Virus record (IMG/VR): IMGVR_UViG_3300036766_000090
Span: 1 to 41,482 of that record
DNA: 41,482 nucleotides
Direction: 5' to 3' (one strand)
Source of the DNA: a virus
The notes under the pieces are model-generated. The model saw nothing but the letters and a program-made list of their open reading frames with translations, did not search any database and was not told the origin of the DNA. The translations under genes and the position numbers were made by a program. How positions within the stretch are numbered: position 1 is the first letter of the stretch; the number at the start of each line of letters is the position of its first letter. Shown in pieces: positions 14,709 to 22,270 of this stretch.

Positions 14709-14933
14709 TTATTTCAAATGAGTTATGGCGCGGGTTTTTGGGATTTTAATCGCCGCCTCCAGAGCCATCAAATCGCGTTTGGTGACGCGACGACTGGAGA
14801 GCGTCTCCGGCGCCATAAGCCACCGCCGGATAGTGGTCTCATGAACTCCGATCAGCGCCGCCGCCTTTTTTTGCGTGAGTCCCGCTTGGGCTATAAGGGC
14901 GCGCAAGCGGGCGCGGTTGTCTATTTCATCCAC
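14709..14933 (-). CDS. Small XRE-type HTH regulator
   Basis: A 74-residue DNA-binding protein. Residues 8-55 form a helix-turn-helix of the Cro/CI type: LRALIAQAGLTQKKAAALIGVHETTIRRWL, where TQKKAAALIGV is helix 2 and HETTIRRWL the recognition helix. Its ATG overlaps the end of the upstream minus-strand gene, so the two form an operon from the promoter at 15381-15409. The dyad within that promoter suggests autoregulation. It is a second regulator, separate from the CI-type repressor, and faces the late-gene control region. Confidence 0.8.
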   Translation of the reverse strand: MDEIDNRARLRALIAQAGLTQKKAAALIGVHETTIRRWLMAPETLSSRRVTKRDLMALEAAIKIPKTRAITHLK

Positions 14934-15339
14934 AAATTTTACCCTCCGCTTTCACATAGACGTAGTACGCCCCGTAAAATTCTGATTCAGGGTCGTCGTC
15001 CCCCTCCCGGCTCACACCAAAAGGCTCCGGCCCGCCCTGGTCTCCATCGAGTACGGCGTACCCTTCATCCACGATCATCCGCCGCGCCTCTTCCAGCGAA
15101 GATGCCTCGCCGAAAAGTTTCGGAAAATTCCCGTCGCCCCCTTCCATCTCTTGCCAGTCATCGCCTACGATGGCGACAAAAACCGCGCCAGGTGTCGCAT
15201 CAAAGGCTCTTCGCTCAGCATCACGCCGCTCCTCACTCTCGCATCTCTTTTTGCAAGAAGCGGCAAGAATCTCCCGCTCCGGCGTACCCTCTGCGAAGAG
15301 GTCACGCGCATCACATAGTCCTCGAAGATACTCGCTCAT
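14926..15339 (-). CDS. Acidic hypothetical protein
   Basis: A 137-residue protein rich in Asp and Glu. Residues 1-55 are helical with cysteines; the middle has GAVFVAIVGDDWQEMEGGDG and a second part EARRMIVDEGYAVLDGD, and the end has FYGAYYVYVKAEG. No family is recognised. The ATG at 15339 is chosen for its AAGGAGG ribosome site. It is the promoter-proximal gene of an operon with the HTH regulator. An opposing plus-strand frame of 207 codons covers the same DNA but lacks coding features. Confidence 0.7.
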   Translation of the reverse strand: MSEYLRGLCDARDLFAEGTPEREILAASCKKRCESEERRDAERRAFDATPGAVFVAIVGDDWQEMEGGDGNFPKLFGEASSLEEARRMIVDEGYAVLDGDQGGPEPFGVSREGDDDPESEFYGAYYVYVKAEGKICG

Positions 15340-15380
15340 AAATCCTCCTTTTTTTGCTGTGATCATCATCATCTATATAT

Positions 15381-15409
15381 AGTGTAGAGCCGGTGGCTCT
15401 GAATGTCAA
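15381..15409 (-). promoter_or_regulatory. Promoter of the HTH operon with an operator between -35 and -10
   Basis: On the minus strand a perfect TTGACA (15404-15409) is followed by a 17-base spacer and TACACT (15381-15386). The spacer contains a perfect dyad AGAGCC-ACC-GGCTCT (15386-15400). A protein bound there would exclude polymerase, and the HTH protein encoded by this operon is the obvious candidate. Confidence 0.78.
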
Positions 15410-15475
15410 GCCATTTTTGCAATAAATAAAAATATATTTTAGAGTAATAATGGTATAGGATTTTGATGCATAAAC

Positions 15476-15506
15476 GCCCCGCCGCCTGGGAGGATGGCGA
15501 CGGGGC
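15476..15506. other. Strong GC hairpin
   Basis: Ten base pairs with one mismatch (GCCCCG then CGCC, paired with GGCG then CGGGGC) close a 9-base loop. No T run follows on the plus strand and only GTTTAT on the minus strand, so it is a weak terminator candidate. It may be a structured leader or processing site. Confidence 0.5.
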
Positions 15507-15562
15507 TGGGAGATGGTGATGAGCCAGCGAGAAAAAGATGAAAAGATAGTGTGGAGAATATC

Positions 15563-15578
15563 CGTTCCACGTGAAACA
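15563..15578. promoter_or_regulatory. parS: parS-like ParB binding site
   Basis: CGTTCCACGTGAAACA differs at only the first base from the bacterial chromosomal parS form TGTTCCACGTGAAACA (consensus TGTTNCACGTGAAACA). The central 14-bp near-palindrome is intact. The phage has no ParA or ParB gene, so any ParB would come from the host. The site lies in the non-coding region before the late operon. Confidence 0.75.
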
Positions 15579-15593
15579 ATATTTATAGGAAAT

Positions 15594-15628
15594 CAACAAA
15601 AATTGTTGACAAACTACGAAAATTGTAG
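15594..15628. promoter_or_regulatory. Two tandem 15-bp dyads upstream of the terminase genes
   Basis: CAACAAAAATTGTTG (15594-15608) and CTACGAAAATTGTAG (15614-15628) share the form C-W-AC-N-AAAATT-GT-W-G and start 20 bp apart, about two helical turns. They look like two sites for one dimeric regulator. A TTGACA at 15606-15611 overlaps the first site's end, but no good -10 box stands at the right distance, so they could regulate late transcription in an uncertain way. Confidence 0.6.
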
Positions 15629-15670
15629 AAAAATTCAAAATATATAGCAATTAAAGGAATTCTAAAAATA

Positions 15671-15988
15671 ATGGCCATTGATCGGGCGCGGACTGGAGCC
15701 GGCCGTCCAAAAGGGTCGAAAAATAAAACACGACCGTTTAATCGCAAGAAATACACGGATAGCGAATTATCCGCTCTTCTTAAAAATAAGGAAACACCTC
15801 TCGAATTTCTCATTTCCATCTACACCGACGAAAAACAGCCTGTTGACCGGCGTATGGATGCGGCAAAAGCCTGTTTGCCGTATATGCACAAAAAAATGCC
15901 TCAAGTAATTGAGCCGTCCGCCGAATCAAGGGCACCCCTGAAGTTCACGATTCACTATGGGCTACCTAAGGGCGATGATAGTGCGTGA
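15671..15988 (+). CDS. terS: Terminase small subunit
   Basis: A 105-residue protein that would recognise phage DNA and start packaging. A basic AT-hook-like start (GAGRPKGSKNKT) is followed by TPLEFLISIYTDEKQPVDRRMDAAKACLPYMHKKMPQ split over about residues 43-80, a helical pattern typical of short phage small terminases. It directly precedes and overlaps terL. The promoter-proximal place makes it the first late gene. The basic tail could bind pac DNA. Confidence 0.75.
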   Translation: MAIDRARTGAGRPKGSKNKTRPFNRKKYTDSELSALLKNKETPLEFLISIYTDEKQPVDRRMDAAKACLPYMHKKMPQVIEPSAESRAPLKFTIHYGLPKGDDSA

Positions 15989-17420
15989 AGAAAAATCATT
16001 AGAGTTCAGTTACGCCCACGCGCCAACTTTGGAAAAGTTTGCCCGCTCAAACGCCAAGCTTAGAGGAGTGATGGGGCCTATAGGGTCTGGGAAAACTGTC
16101 GCATGTGGCCCAATCGAAATTCTTGTTCGCGCGGTAGCCCAAGCTCCAGCGGCGGACGGGATTAGATATACTCGATGGATTGTCGTCCGCAATACCCGGA
16201 GTCAACTTAAAGATACGGTTTTAAGGACTTTTCTGGAATGGATACCCCCGTCTTTTGGGAAATTTAATAAAACAGACCTTAACTTTCATTTAAAATTTCA
16301 TGACGTGGATTGCGAGATTTTGTTTCGGGCTCTGGACGATTTTGATGATATCAAGAAAATTAAGTCAATGGATTTAACGGGAGGGTTTGTGAACGAAGCT
16401 CCGTATATTCCGCTGGCTGTTATGAACACAATCATGGAAAGGTGTGGCCGATACCCGCGAGGTCGCCGTGGCGAACCAACATGGTACGGCATGTGGATGG
16501 ACTGTAACGCGCCCGACGAAGATTCTTGGTATTATAAAATGGCCGAAGAAAGCCGTCCTCTCAATGCCCGATTTTTTCGCCAGCCCAGCGGCAGGGCGTT
16601 GGACGCGGAGAATATTTCAAATCTTCCGCCAACTTATTATCATGATTTGGCGGAAATCAATGGTGAAACGTGGGCAAAAATCAATGTAGACGCGCAGTAC
16701 GGGTTTCTTAAACACGGGAAACCCGTTTTTCCCGAATATGACGATTCAATTCATTGTCTGGAAATCGCCGAACCAGTGGAAAATGTACCTGTAGGGCTAG
16801 GGATAGATCAAGGGCTGTCCCCTTCGGTGGGTTTTTTCCAGACACTCCCATCCGGCAGGGTGTTGGGATTCGATGAGTTTATTGGTGATAATATTGGGGC
16901 CGAGAATTTCGTCCCGTCCGTCCTCCAATATTTCGTAAAGAAATATCCAAATCTGAAACTGGATGAAAACGGGGTGATAGGCGACCCGGCCAGCTATTCC
17001 CGATCCGATGTAGACGAAAGAACAGTAGCGTCTATCTGGAATGCCCATCTACAGTCACAAGGGGTAACGCTAAGGCCTGGAGCTCAAGCTATCCGGCTCC
17101 GGCTGGAATCCGTCAAATATGGGTTGACGCGGTTAATTGGGAAATATCCATCTTTCATTATCCATCCACGCATGAAAAAACTCCGAAAAGCGATGGCGGG
17201 GAAATATTGTTACCGGAAGTTAAATATTTCTTACGGGGAAAAATACACGGAGAAACCGGAAAAAGACGAGTTCAGCCATATCGCTGACGCGGCGCAATAT
17301 TATCTATCTCATGTTTTCGGCGGTCATCTTGTGACCGTAAGCCGAGATTGGGATGGGGGAGATTTGCAACATGATAACCCACGCGGTTCAAGTGGACAGA
17401 GTGAAATAACGGGGTATTAA
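15975..17420 (+). CDS. terL: Terminase large subunit
   Basis: A 481-residue packaging motor and nuclease. The ATPase domain has Walker A GPIGSGKT (34-41) and a Walker B-type GGFVNEA (136-142), where the acid preceding the catalytic Glu is replaced by Asn in the usual DE position. The RNase H-like nuclease domain has Asp278 (GIDQG), Asp337 (GDPAS) and Asp438 (HIADAAQY). A start at 15957 is also possible; both overlap terS. With no cos site or long terminal repeat found, headful packaging is the simplest view. Confidence 0.93.
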   Translation: MIVREEKSLEFSYAHAPTLEKFARSNAKLRGVMGPIGSGKTVACGPIEILVRAVAQAPAADGIRYTRWIVVRNTRSQLKDTVLRTFLEWIPPSFGKFNKTDLNFHLKFHDVDCEILFRALDDFDDIKKIKSMDLTGGFVNEAPYIPLAVMNTIMERCGRYPRGRRGEPTWYGMWMDCNAPDEDSWYYKMAEESRPLNARFFRQPSGRALDAENISNLPPTYYHDLAEINGETWAKINVDAQYGFLKHGKPVFPEYDDSIHCLEIAEPVENVPVGLGIDQGLSPSVGFFQTLPSGRVLGFDEFIGDNIGAENFVPSVLQYFVKKYPNLKLDENGVIGDPASYSRSDVDERTVASIWNAHLQSQGVTLRPGAQAIRLRLESVKYGLTRLIGKYPSFIIHPRMKKLRKAMAGKYCYRKLNISYGEKYTEKPEKDEFSHIADAAQYYLSHVFGGHLVTVSRDWDGGDLQHDNPRGSSGQSEITGY

Positions 17421-17424
17421 AAAA

Positions 17425-19617
17425 ATGAAAAAACTACAGGCCAAATTAACTCTTTCTGAAATATTGGAAGATGGAAACGTCGTGGGTTTGCTGGACGATA
17501 ACGATTTGAGGGTTATCGCCGGAGACCTGATGGGCGGGGTAGGGATGGACTCCGCGTCTATGGAATCGTGGAAAAAACAGTATGGGAAACTGGTTGAATC
17601 CGCGATGCTTGTCCGAAAAGAAAAAACGGAACCTATCGGGTCGTTAAGTTCCAATATGCGGGTTCCAGTCATCACGCAGGCTTTGCTTCAGTTTGTAGCG
17701 AGGGCGTACCCGGCGTTTGTGGATAGCGACAAGGTGGTGAAATGTAAAATTACAGGATCAGACCCGCAGGGAGTTAAAGCAGGCCAAGCCGGGAGGGTTT
17801 CCGAACACATGAGCTATCAACTTCTTGAGGAGATGGACGATTGGGAAGGGGAGACCGACCGGCTCCTGTTGGCCCTAGCGAATGGAGGGACAGCTTTTCG
17901 TAAAGTCTACTGGAATGAAGAGGAGGATAGGCCCGAATCCAAACATCTCCCTATAGACAATATAATCTTCGATAATTCGGGAGATTCCCTTGCCGCCTTA
18001 CAAAGGGTGACTCATACATACCAGCTTCGGCCCCGAGAAATTGAGGAGAGGATTCGCGCCGGGGTTTTTGGAAAGTTCGACTACAAGAAGTCAGGCGGCG
18101 GCGGAACAAAGACGGTACAGGTTGAAATAAAGGGATCAACAGAAAATCAGCAGAACCAAATTGAAGATGACGCGCCACACCAATTTTACGAAGTCCACAC
18201 CTACCTAGACTTGGACGGAGACGATTATCAAGAACCATACATCGTAACCATTCATGTCCCAAGTTCTAACGTCGTAAGGATAGATGCGCGGTTTCATCTA
18301 GACCAGGTGAAGATCGGCGAGAAAGGCGATGTAATAAAAATAGTGGCGACTGAACATTTTGTAGCGTACACCCTTTTTCCCGGATTCAAAGGTTTTCTTG
18401 GCGTAGGGATAGGGACTATTCTCTATCCTTTAAGTGAGTCTATAACCACATTGATAAACCAGTTGACAGATGCTGGGACACTAGCCAACCAGCCGCCAGG
18501 ATTTGTTAACGGGTTATTCGCTGGCAATAAAGGGCCGATCAGGTACAAACCAGGCGAAATAAAACCGTTGACCGGCGCTATGAGCGTGGATATAAGCAAA
18601 GCGTTTCAGTTCATCCCAATAGGCCAGCCGTCTCCTGTGTTATTCCAGTTGTTAGGTTTCATCTCCGACGCAGCGGAAAAAGTCAGTATGTCTTCAAACC
18701 TTATGGCGGGAGCGTCGCCGTCTGGTAATCAACCGGCGACAACAACGGTTGCTTTACTGAATGAAGGGCAAAAATCTTTCGGCGGGATAATGAAACGTAT
18801 TCTGAAATCCGCAAAACACGAGTTTCGACTGCTATTTGAACTGAATAAGAGATATCTTGACCCAGCAGTATATTGGAAAGTCTGCGACAGCCTACAACAG
18901 TCTGCCCAACAACCCGATCAACAAACGCAGTTAGGATGGACTGGACAACCACAGCGAATAATCCCGCCCACCGATTATCAATGTGACGGGACAGATGTCC
19001 AACCCCAAGCCGATATCTCGATGATCATGGACACGCAGAGGGCGGGAATAGCTCAAGCGTTGCAAGGCATGGCGCATGAACCTGGAATGAACGGCCCGGC
19101 GATTCAACGATATGTGATGGAAACCCTGCGTGTGCCAGACCCGCAGAAGTTCATCCTTCCCCCACAGCCGCCAGCCGACCCGTCCAAGAACCCTGAACTG
19201 ATGATGAAGGTAGCCGAATTGGAGCTTAAATCTAAAGAGGTTGATATTAAAAGCAAAGAGGCGGATGCGACTATTTCGCTGAAACGAGCGCAATCGTTAC
19301 TAGCGGAGTCTCAAGCTATGCAGACCGTGACGGATACTCAAATGAAGAACACCCAGAGCCAGCAACAGGCCGGGGAACGGATATTGAAACTATTGAACGA
19401 TACGGCGGGACAGCAACCATCGGCTCAACCTGTCCCACAACCACCAATGAGTTCCCCGATAAGGGATTTAGCTGACGGTGGTATGCCGATCCCCGATCAA
19501 GACGGCGCTCCGACGCAGACAAACCAGCAAGGAGGAATGAATGAACCAGATCAAAGGAATCCCGGAGGAGGATTTACGGGAATGGCGGGAATCGCGGATA
19601 ACCAGGGGGGTCCTTGA
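17425..19617 (+). CDS. Portal protein
   Basis: A 730-residue portal, similar in size to the P22 portal (725). It forms the ring at one head vertex through which DNA moves and to which the neck proteins attach. The core is about residues 60-480 (MRVPVITQALLQFVARAYPAF, PIDNIIFD, LYPLSESITTLINQLTDAGTLANQP). The C-terminal 200 residues include a helical stretch (ELELKSKEVDIKSKEAD, about 590-640) expected of a barrel/crown region, and a Gln/Pro/Gly-rich tail. The end of the gene overlaps the next frame by 77 bases, an unusually long overlap. Confidence 0.9.
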   Translation: MKKLQAKLTLSEILEDGNVVGLLDDNDLRVIAGDLMGGVGMDSASMESWKKQYGKLVESAMLVRKEKTEPIGSLSSNMRVPVITQALLQFVARAYPAFVDSDKVVKCKITGSDPQGVKAGQAGRVSEHMSYQLLEEMDDWEGETDRLLLALANGGTAFRKVYWNEEEDRPESKHLPIDNIIFDNSGDSLAALQRVTHTYQLRPREIEERIRAGVFGKFDYKKSGGGGTKTVQVEIKGSTENQQNQIEDDAPHQFYEVHTYLDLDGDDYQEPYIVTIHVPSSNVVRIDARFHLDQVKIGEKGDVIKIVATEHFVAYTLFPGFKGFLGVGIGTILYPLSESITTLINQLTDAGTLANQPPGFVNGLFAGNKGPIRYKPGEIKPLTGAMSVDISKAFQFIPIGQPSPVLFQLLGFISDAAEKVSMSSNLMAGASPSGNQPATTTVALLNEGQKSFGGIMKRILKSAKHEFRLLFELNKRYLDPAVYWKVCDSLQQSAQQPDQQTQLGWTGQPQRIIPPTDYQCDGTDVQPQADISMIMDTQRAGIAQALQGMAHEPGMNGPAIQRYVMETLRVPDPQKFILPPQPPADPSKNPELMMKVAELELKSKEVDIKSKEADATISLKRAQSLLAESQAMQTVTDTQMKNTQSQQQAGERILKLLNDTAGQQPSAQPVPQPPMSSPIRDLADGGMPIPDQDGAPTQTNQQGGMNEPDQRNPGGGFTGMAGIADNQGGP

Positions 19618-19783
19618 ATATCTTCGAGAGGTCATTTTGGAACGCGCCGATTCGTTACTTTGCGGCAAAGTTGGTTCCGAAACAGGGGAAGAATGTCTAC
19701 GGCTGGTATCTCATGCGCAAGGGGTCAGGTTTTTATTCCAGCGGTTGAACGAATTAGGGAAAAAGGAGGAAGGGAATGTTTGA
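19541..19783 (+). CDS. Hypothetical small protein overlapping the portal end
   Basis: An 80-residue, mainly helical and charged protein (LREWRESRITRGVLEYLREVILERADSLL over residues 12-40). It starts within the last 77 bases of the portal gene, preceded by AAGGAGG, and ends overlapping the GroES gene. No family is recognised. Small helical proteins at this place in P22-like phages are common and unassigned. Confidence 0.65.
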   Translation: MNQIKGIPEEDLREWRESRITRGVLEYLREVILERADSLLCGKVGSETGEECLRLVSHAQGVRFLFQRLNELGKKEEGNV

Positions 19784-20084
19784 TATTGATCCGTGCGGGC
19801 ATCGGTTGTTGATAAAACCGAAGAAGGTTGAGGAAAAGACAAAAGGAGGGTTGTACATTCCTTCTACAACCCAGGAGAAAGAAAAACATACCACGACGGA
19901 AGGCGTAATTCTTAAAATCGGGAGCCAGTGCTGGCACGCTTTTGACGACGGCACACCGTGGGCGCAGGTAGGCGATACGGTGATTTATGCGCAGTACGCC
20001 GGGATGACGGTGTGCGATCCGGAAGACGGGGACTCGCTCATTCTGCTCAACGATCAGGACGTAATTGGGATAAAGAGAGGGTAG
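19776..20084 (+). CDS. groES: Phage GroES-like co-chaperonin
   Basis: A 102-residue Cpn10 homologue, near the size of bacterial GroES. PCGHRLLIKPKKVEEKTKGGLYIPS matches the GroES start and mobile loop over residues 6-30; GG at 24-25 and the hydrophobic LYI (26-28) correspond to the GGIVL contact with GroEL. The later EGVILKIG, GDTVIYAQYAG and LILLNDQDVIGI follow the fold. It sits between portal and scaffold, so it probably works with host GroEL to fold the capsid protein, as T4 gp31 does. It keeps host-independent co-chaperonin function during head assembly. Confidence 0.9.
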   Translation: MFDIDPCGHRLLIKPKKVEEKTKGGLYIPSTTQEKEKHTTTEGVILKIGSQCWHAFDDGTPWAQVGDTVIYAQYAGMTVCDPEDGDSLILLNDQDVIGIKRG

Positions 20085-21098
20085 ATGATGCCAATCCAGG
20101 TTCAAACGCGAAAACTAAGCGATACGGTCATAGAGATAGACCAGACATTTGGAGAAAAACCAAAGGATAAACCACAGAAGGAGGTAGAGGCGGAAGGCAA
20201 AGAATTTAGAGAGCCTGAAGGAGAAGGAGAAATAGAAGAAGAAATAGAAGATCAGGAACCAGTAGGGGAGCGTTCATCAGAGCGCGGCGATGACCGAGAC
20301 GAATTGGCGGAGGTTATTGAAGCAGAGGCCCGGCGACGGGGTTGGCAGTCTCCCGAGGAACGGACGAAAAAAGGGATTGATCCCGGCGTATCGGCGGCGG
20401 AATTCATCAAACGCGGACAATACATCTCCAAAGACCCGAAAGAATTGGCGAAATTGTTGTCGGAAAAAGACAGGTCTGTTACGCGGTTACAGCAGGAAGT
20501 GATGTTGAATAGTCAAGCCATGCTCGAATTGCAAGCGCATTACAACCGGCAACGGGAGGTAGACCGTCAAAAACTCATCAAAGAGTTGACCGAGCAGAGG
20601 AATAAAGCCCTTGTCGAAGAGGGCGACGAGGTTAAAGCCGTCAAGCTGGATGAGGAAATCCATAAAGCCCGGACAGGACAGGAAGGGCCCATAATCCCAG
20701 TTCCTGCCAAGAAAATCAGGAACATAGACATCCCACCCGACGCTCCCCCAGAGTTTGAGGAATTTGTTAAAGAAAATAGCTGGTTTGGCGCAGACAGGAA
20801 TAAAACCGAGTACGCCAAAGCCTACGCCCAGTACTTACGCGGGACAGGCGAGAAGATGAAAGACGTTGATTTTTACAAAGCCATCGTAGAAAAAACCGAG
20901 AAGGAATTCGCGCGTAAGAAAGCTCCACCTATAAGCGGGAGACGAGGGGAAGCTTCTGCCCGGAAAGATAAATACACGTTGAATGATCTCGATTCAAATA
21001 GCCGGAAGATAGCCGAAAAGTTCATCAATAACGGGATGGTGGGCGAAATGGAGTATATGGAAGGCTTGGTGGCGACGGGCTATTTCGATAAAAAATAA
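20085..21098 (+). CDS. Scaffolding protein
   Basis: A 337-residue protein expected to guide prohead assembly and leave before packaging. It is highly charged: an acidic Glu-rich region (about residues 25-70), a long helical/coiled-coil segment (about 120-200) and a basic C-terminal section (about 275-320) expected to bind the capsid shell. Position between portal and capsid genes supports the call; sequence similarity of scaffolds is always low. Adjacent ATG codons at 20085 and 20088 are possible starts. Confidence 0.8.
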   Translation: MMPIQVQTRKLSDTVIEIDQTFGEKPKDKPQKEVEAEGKEFREPEGEGEIEEEIEDQEPVGERSSERGDDRDELAEVIEAEARRRGWQSPEERTKKGIDPGVSAAEFIKRGQYISKDPKELAKLLSEKDRSVTRLQQEVMLNSQAMLELQAHYNRQREVDRQKLIKELTEQRNKALVEEGDEVKAVKLDEEIHKARTGQEGPIIPVPAKKIRNIDIPPDAPPEFEEFVKENSWFGADRNKTEYAKAYAQYLRGTGEKMKDVDFYKAIVEKTEKEFARKKAPPISGRRGEASARKDKYTLNDLDSNSRKIAEKFINNGMVGEMEYMEGLVATGYFDKK

Positions 21099-21127
21099 TC
21101 TATTGACAAAAGAAAGGCTATTGTGAT

Positions 21128-21664
21128 ATGAGTGACATCAGCAATAAAGGGGTTCCCGCGAAACAAGGGATTCCTTCCCAGCAAACATCTAACGCCGCGC
21201 CAACAGGAGCGGTCCAGCAAAATCATCCAAGCCAGAAAAAACCCCAGTTAAACGCGCGTCTACGACCCGATCGTAAACCGTTAAACCGGCGCGTGGTTTT
21301 GGGAGGTTCCGCGTCGAGTGAGGATTTTGTGCCCCGATGGGTGCGAAACACCCCGGAACGGATAGCGCAGGTGAGAGAGGCCGGATATGAGTTTGTCCGG
21401 ACAGAGCAGAACACAGGGGAAGGATACAACGTAGGGGAGCCTTCCCAACTCGGGAACAGCGTCATCGTGCGCAAAGCGGCGGATGGTGATTTAGTCCTCA
21501 TGGAGATACGGAAGGATTTCTACGCAGAGGACAGGGAAAACGATGCCGTCCAGTTGAAAGAGCTTGAGACGGAGATAACAAAACCAAACGCCAGTAAAGG
21601 GCGCGAGAAAGTGTATGAGGAGACACAGGTCTCCCCGAAACCGGCGAACAACGATGGGCTGTAA
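21128..21664 (+). CDS. Hypothetical structural-module protein
   Basis: A 178-residue protein. The first 60 residues are Pro/Gln/Asn-rich and probably disordered. Residues 60-150 contain RWVRNTPERIAQVREAGYEFVRTEQ and SVIVRKAADGDLVLMEIRKDFYAED, which resemble small proteins found just before the capsid gene in many podo- and siphoviruses. Role unknown; a head-assembly accessory is likely from position. Confidence 0.65.
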   Translation: MSDISNKGVPAKQGIPSQQTSNAAPTGAVQQNHPSQKKPQLNARLRPDRKPLNRRVVLGGSASSEDFVPRWVRNTPERIAQVREAGYEFVRTEQNTGEGYNVGEPSQLGNSVIVRKAADGDLVLMEIRKDFYAEDRENDAVQLKELETEITKPNASKGREKVYEETQVSPKPANNDGL

Positions 21665-21685
21665 AGAGCCTATGGAGGAAAGTAA

Positions 21686-22258
21686 ATGGCAAACGCGAAT
21701 AATCCTATGGGGTTCAAACCTGTAGAGATAGATGATGTTCAAGTCCACCGATATTTCATCCCGTCCACCGACTCGAACGCGATGTTCATTGGTGATCCGG
21801 TCATTCTTGCCGGTAGCGCTGATGCGGATGGCACAGCGGCCACTGTGGCGTTAGCCACAGCAGGGACACCTAACCCTATAGTCGGCATAATAGTGGGATT
21901 CGCGCCGGTTCCCGGTTCGCTCTACACTAAACACAGGCCAGCTTCCACAAACAGGTATTGCCTGGTGATGGACGATCCAGAAGCGGTGTTTGAGGCGCAG
22001 GAAAACGCATCGGGCGGAGCTTTGGCGGCGGCGGATGTGGCGCAGAACTTAGATTTCGTCGCGGGTTCCGGCAACACGACAACCGGATATTCGGGATACA
22101 TGTTGGCTTCCAACACGAAAGCGGGGACCGCCACATGTCAATTCAAACTACTAAGGCTGGTAGCTAGACCAGATAACGCCCTTGGCACATACGCCAAATG
22201 GCTCGTCAAGATAAACAACCACCAGTACGCGGCTTCGACCGGTACTGCGGGCGTATAA
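21686..22258 (+). CDS. Head decoration-like protein
   Basis: A 190-residue, Ala/Gly/Val-rich protein with short strands (FIGDPVILAGSADADGTAATVALATA, GIIVGFAPVPG, GYSGYMLASN). Its gene lies 12 bases before the major capsid gene. The opening MANANNPMGFKPVE is shared with a group of phage proteins encoded directly upstream of capsid genes. Decoration or cement function is likely. AGGAAAG precedes the start. Confidence 0.7.
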   Translation: MANANNPMGFKPVEIDDVQVHRYFIPSTDSNAMFIGDPVILAGSADADGTAATVALATAGTPNPIVGIIVGFAPVPGSLYTKHRPASTNRYCLVMDDPEAVFEAQENASGGALAAADVAQNLDFVAGSGNTTTGYSGYMLASNTKAGTATCQFKLLRLVARPDNALGTYAKWLVKINNHQYAASTGTAGV

Positions 22259-22270
22259 GGGGGAAAGACA

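Larger units (their letters stand above)
15340..15670. other. Non-coding regulatory hub between the minus-strand operon and the late operon
   Basis: This stretch of 331 bases has no credible gene. In order it holds the ribosome site and promoter of the minus-strand operon (15381-15409) with an operator in its spacer, an AT-rich block, a strong GC hairpin (15476-15506), a parS-like site (15563-15578), two similar 15-bp dyads (15594-15628) and an AT-rich leader to the small terminase gene. The late promoter must lie here or upstream, but no convincing -35/-10 pair was found for it. Confidence 0.7.

Noticed and set aside
14718-15341. 207-codon plus-strand frame opposite the minus-strand operon
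   Set aside because: It is Arg/Pro/His-rich without a fold pattern and overlaps two minus-strand genes that have a promoter, a ribosome site and an HTH domain.
15476-15506. Terminator for the late or HTH operon
   Set aside because: The hairpin is strong but neither strand has a proper T run, so it is listed only as a hairpin.
21103-21131. Internal promoter before the 178-residue structural gene
   Set aside because: TTGACA is perfect but no acceptable -10 box lies 16-18 bases downstream.
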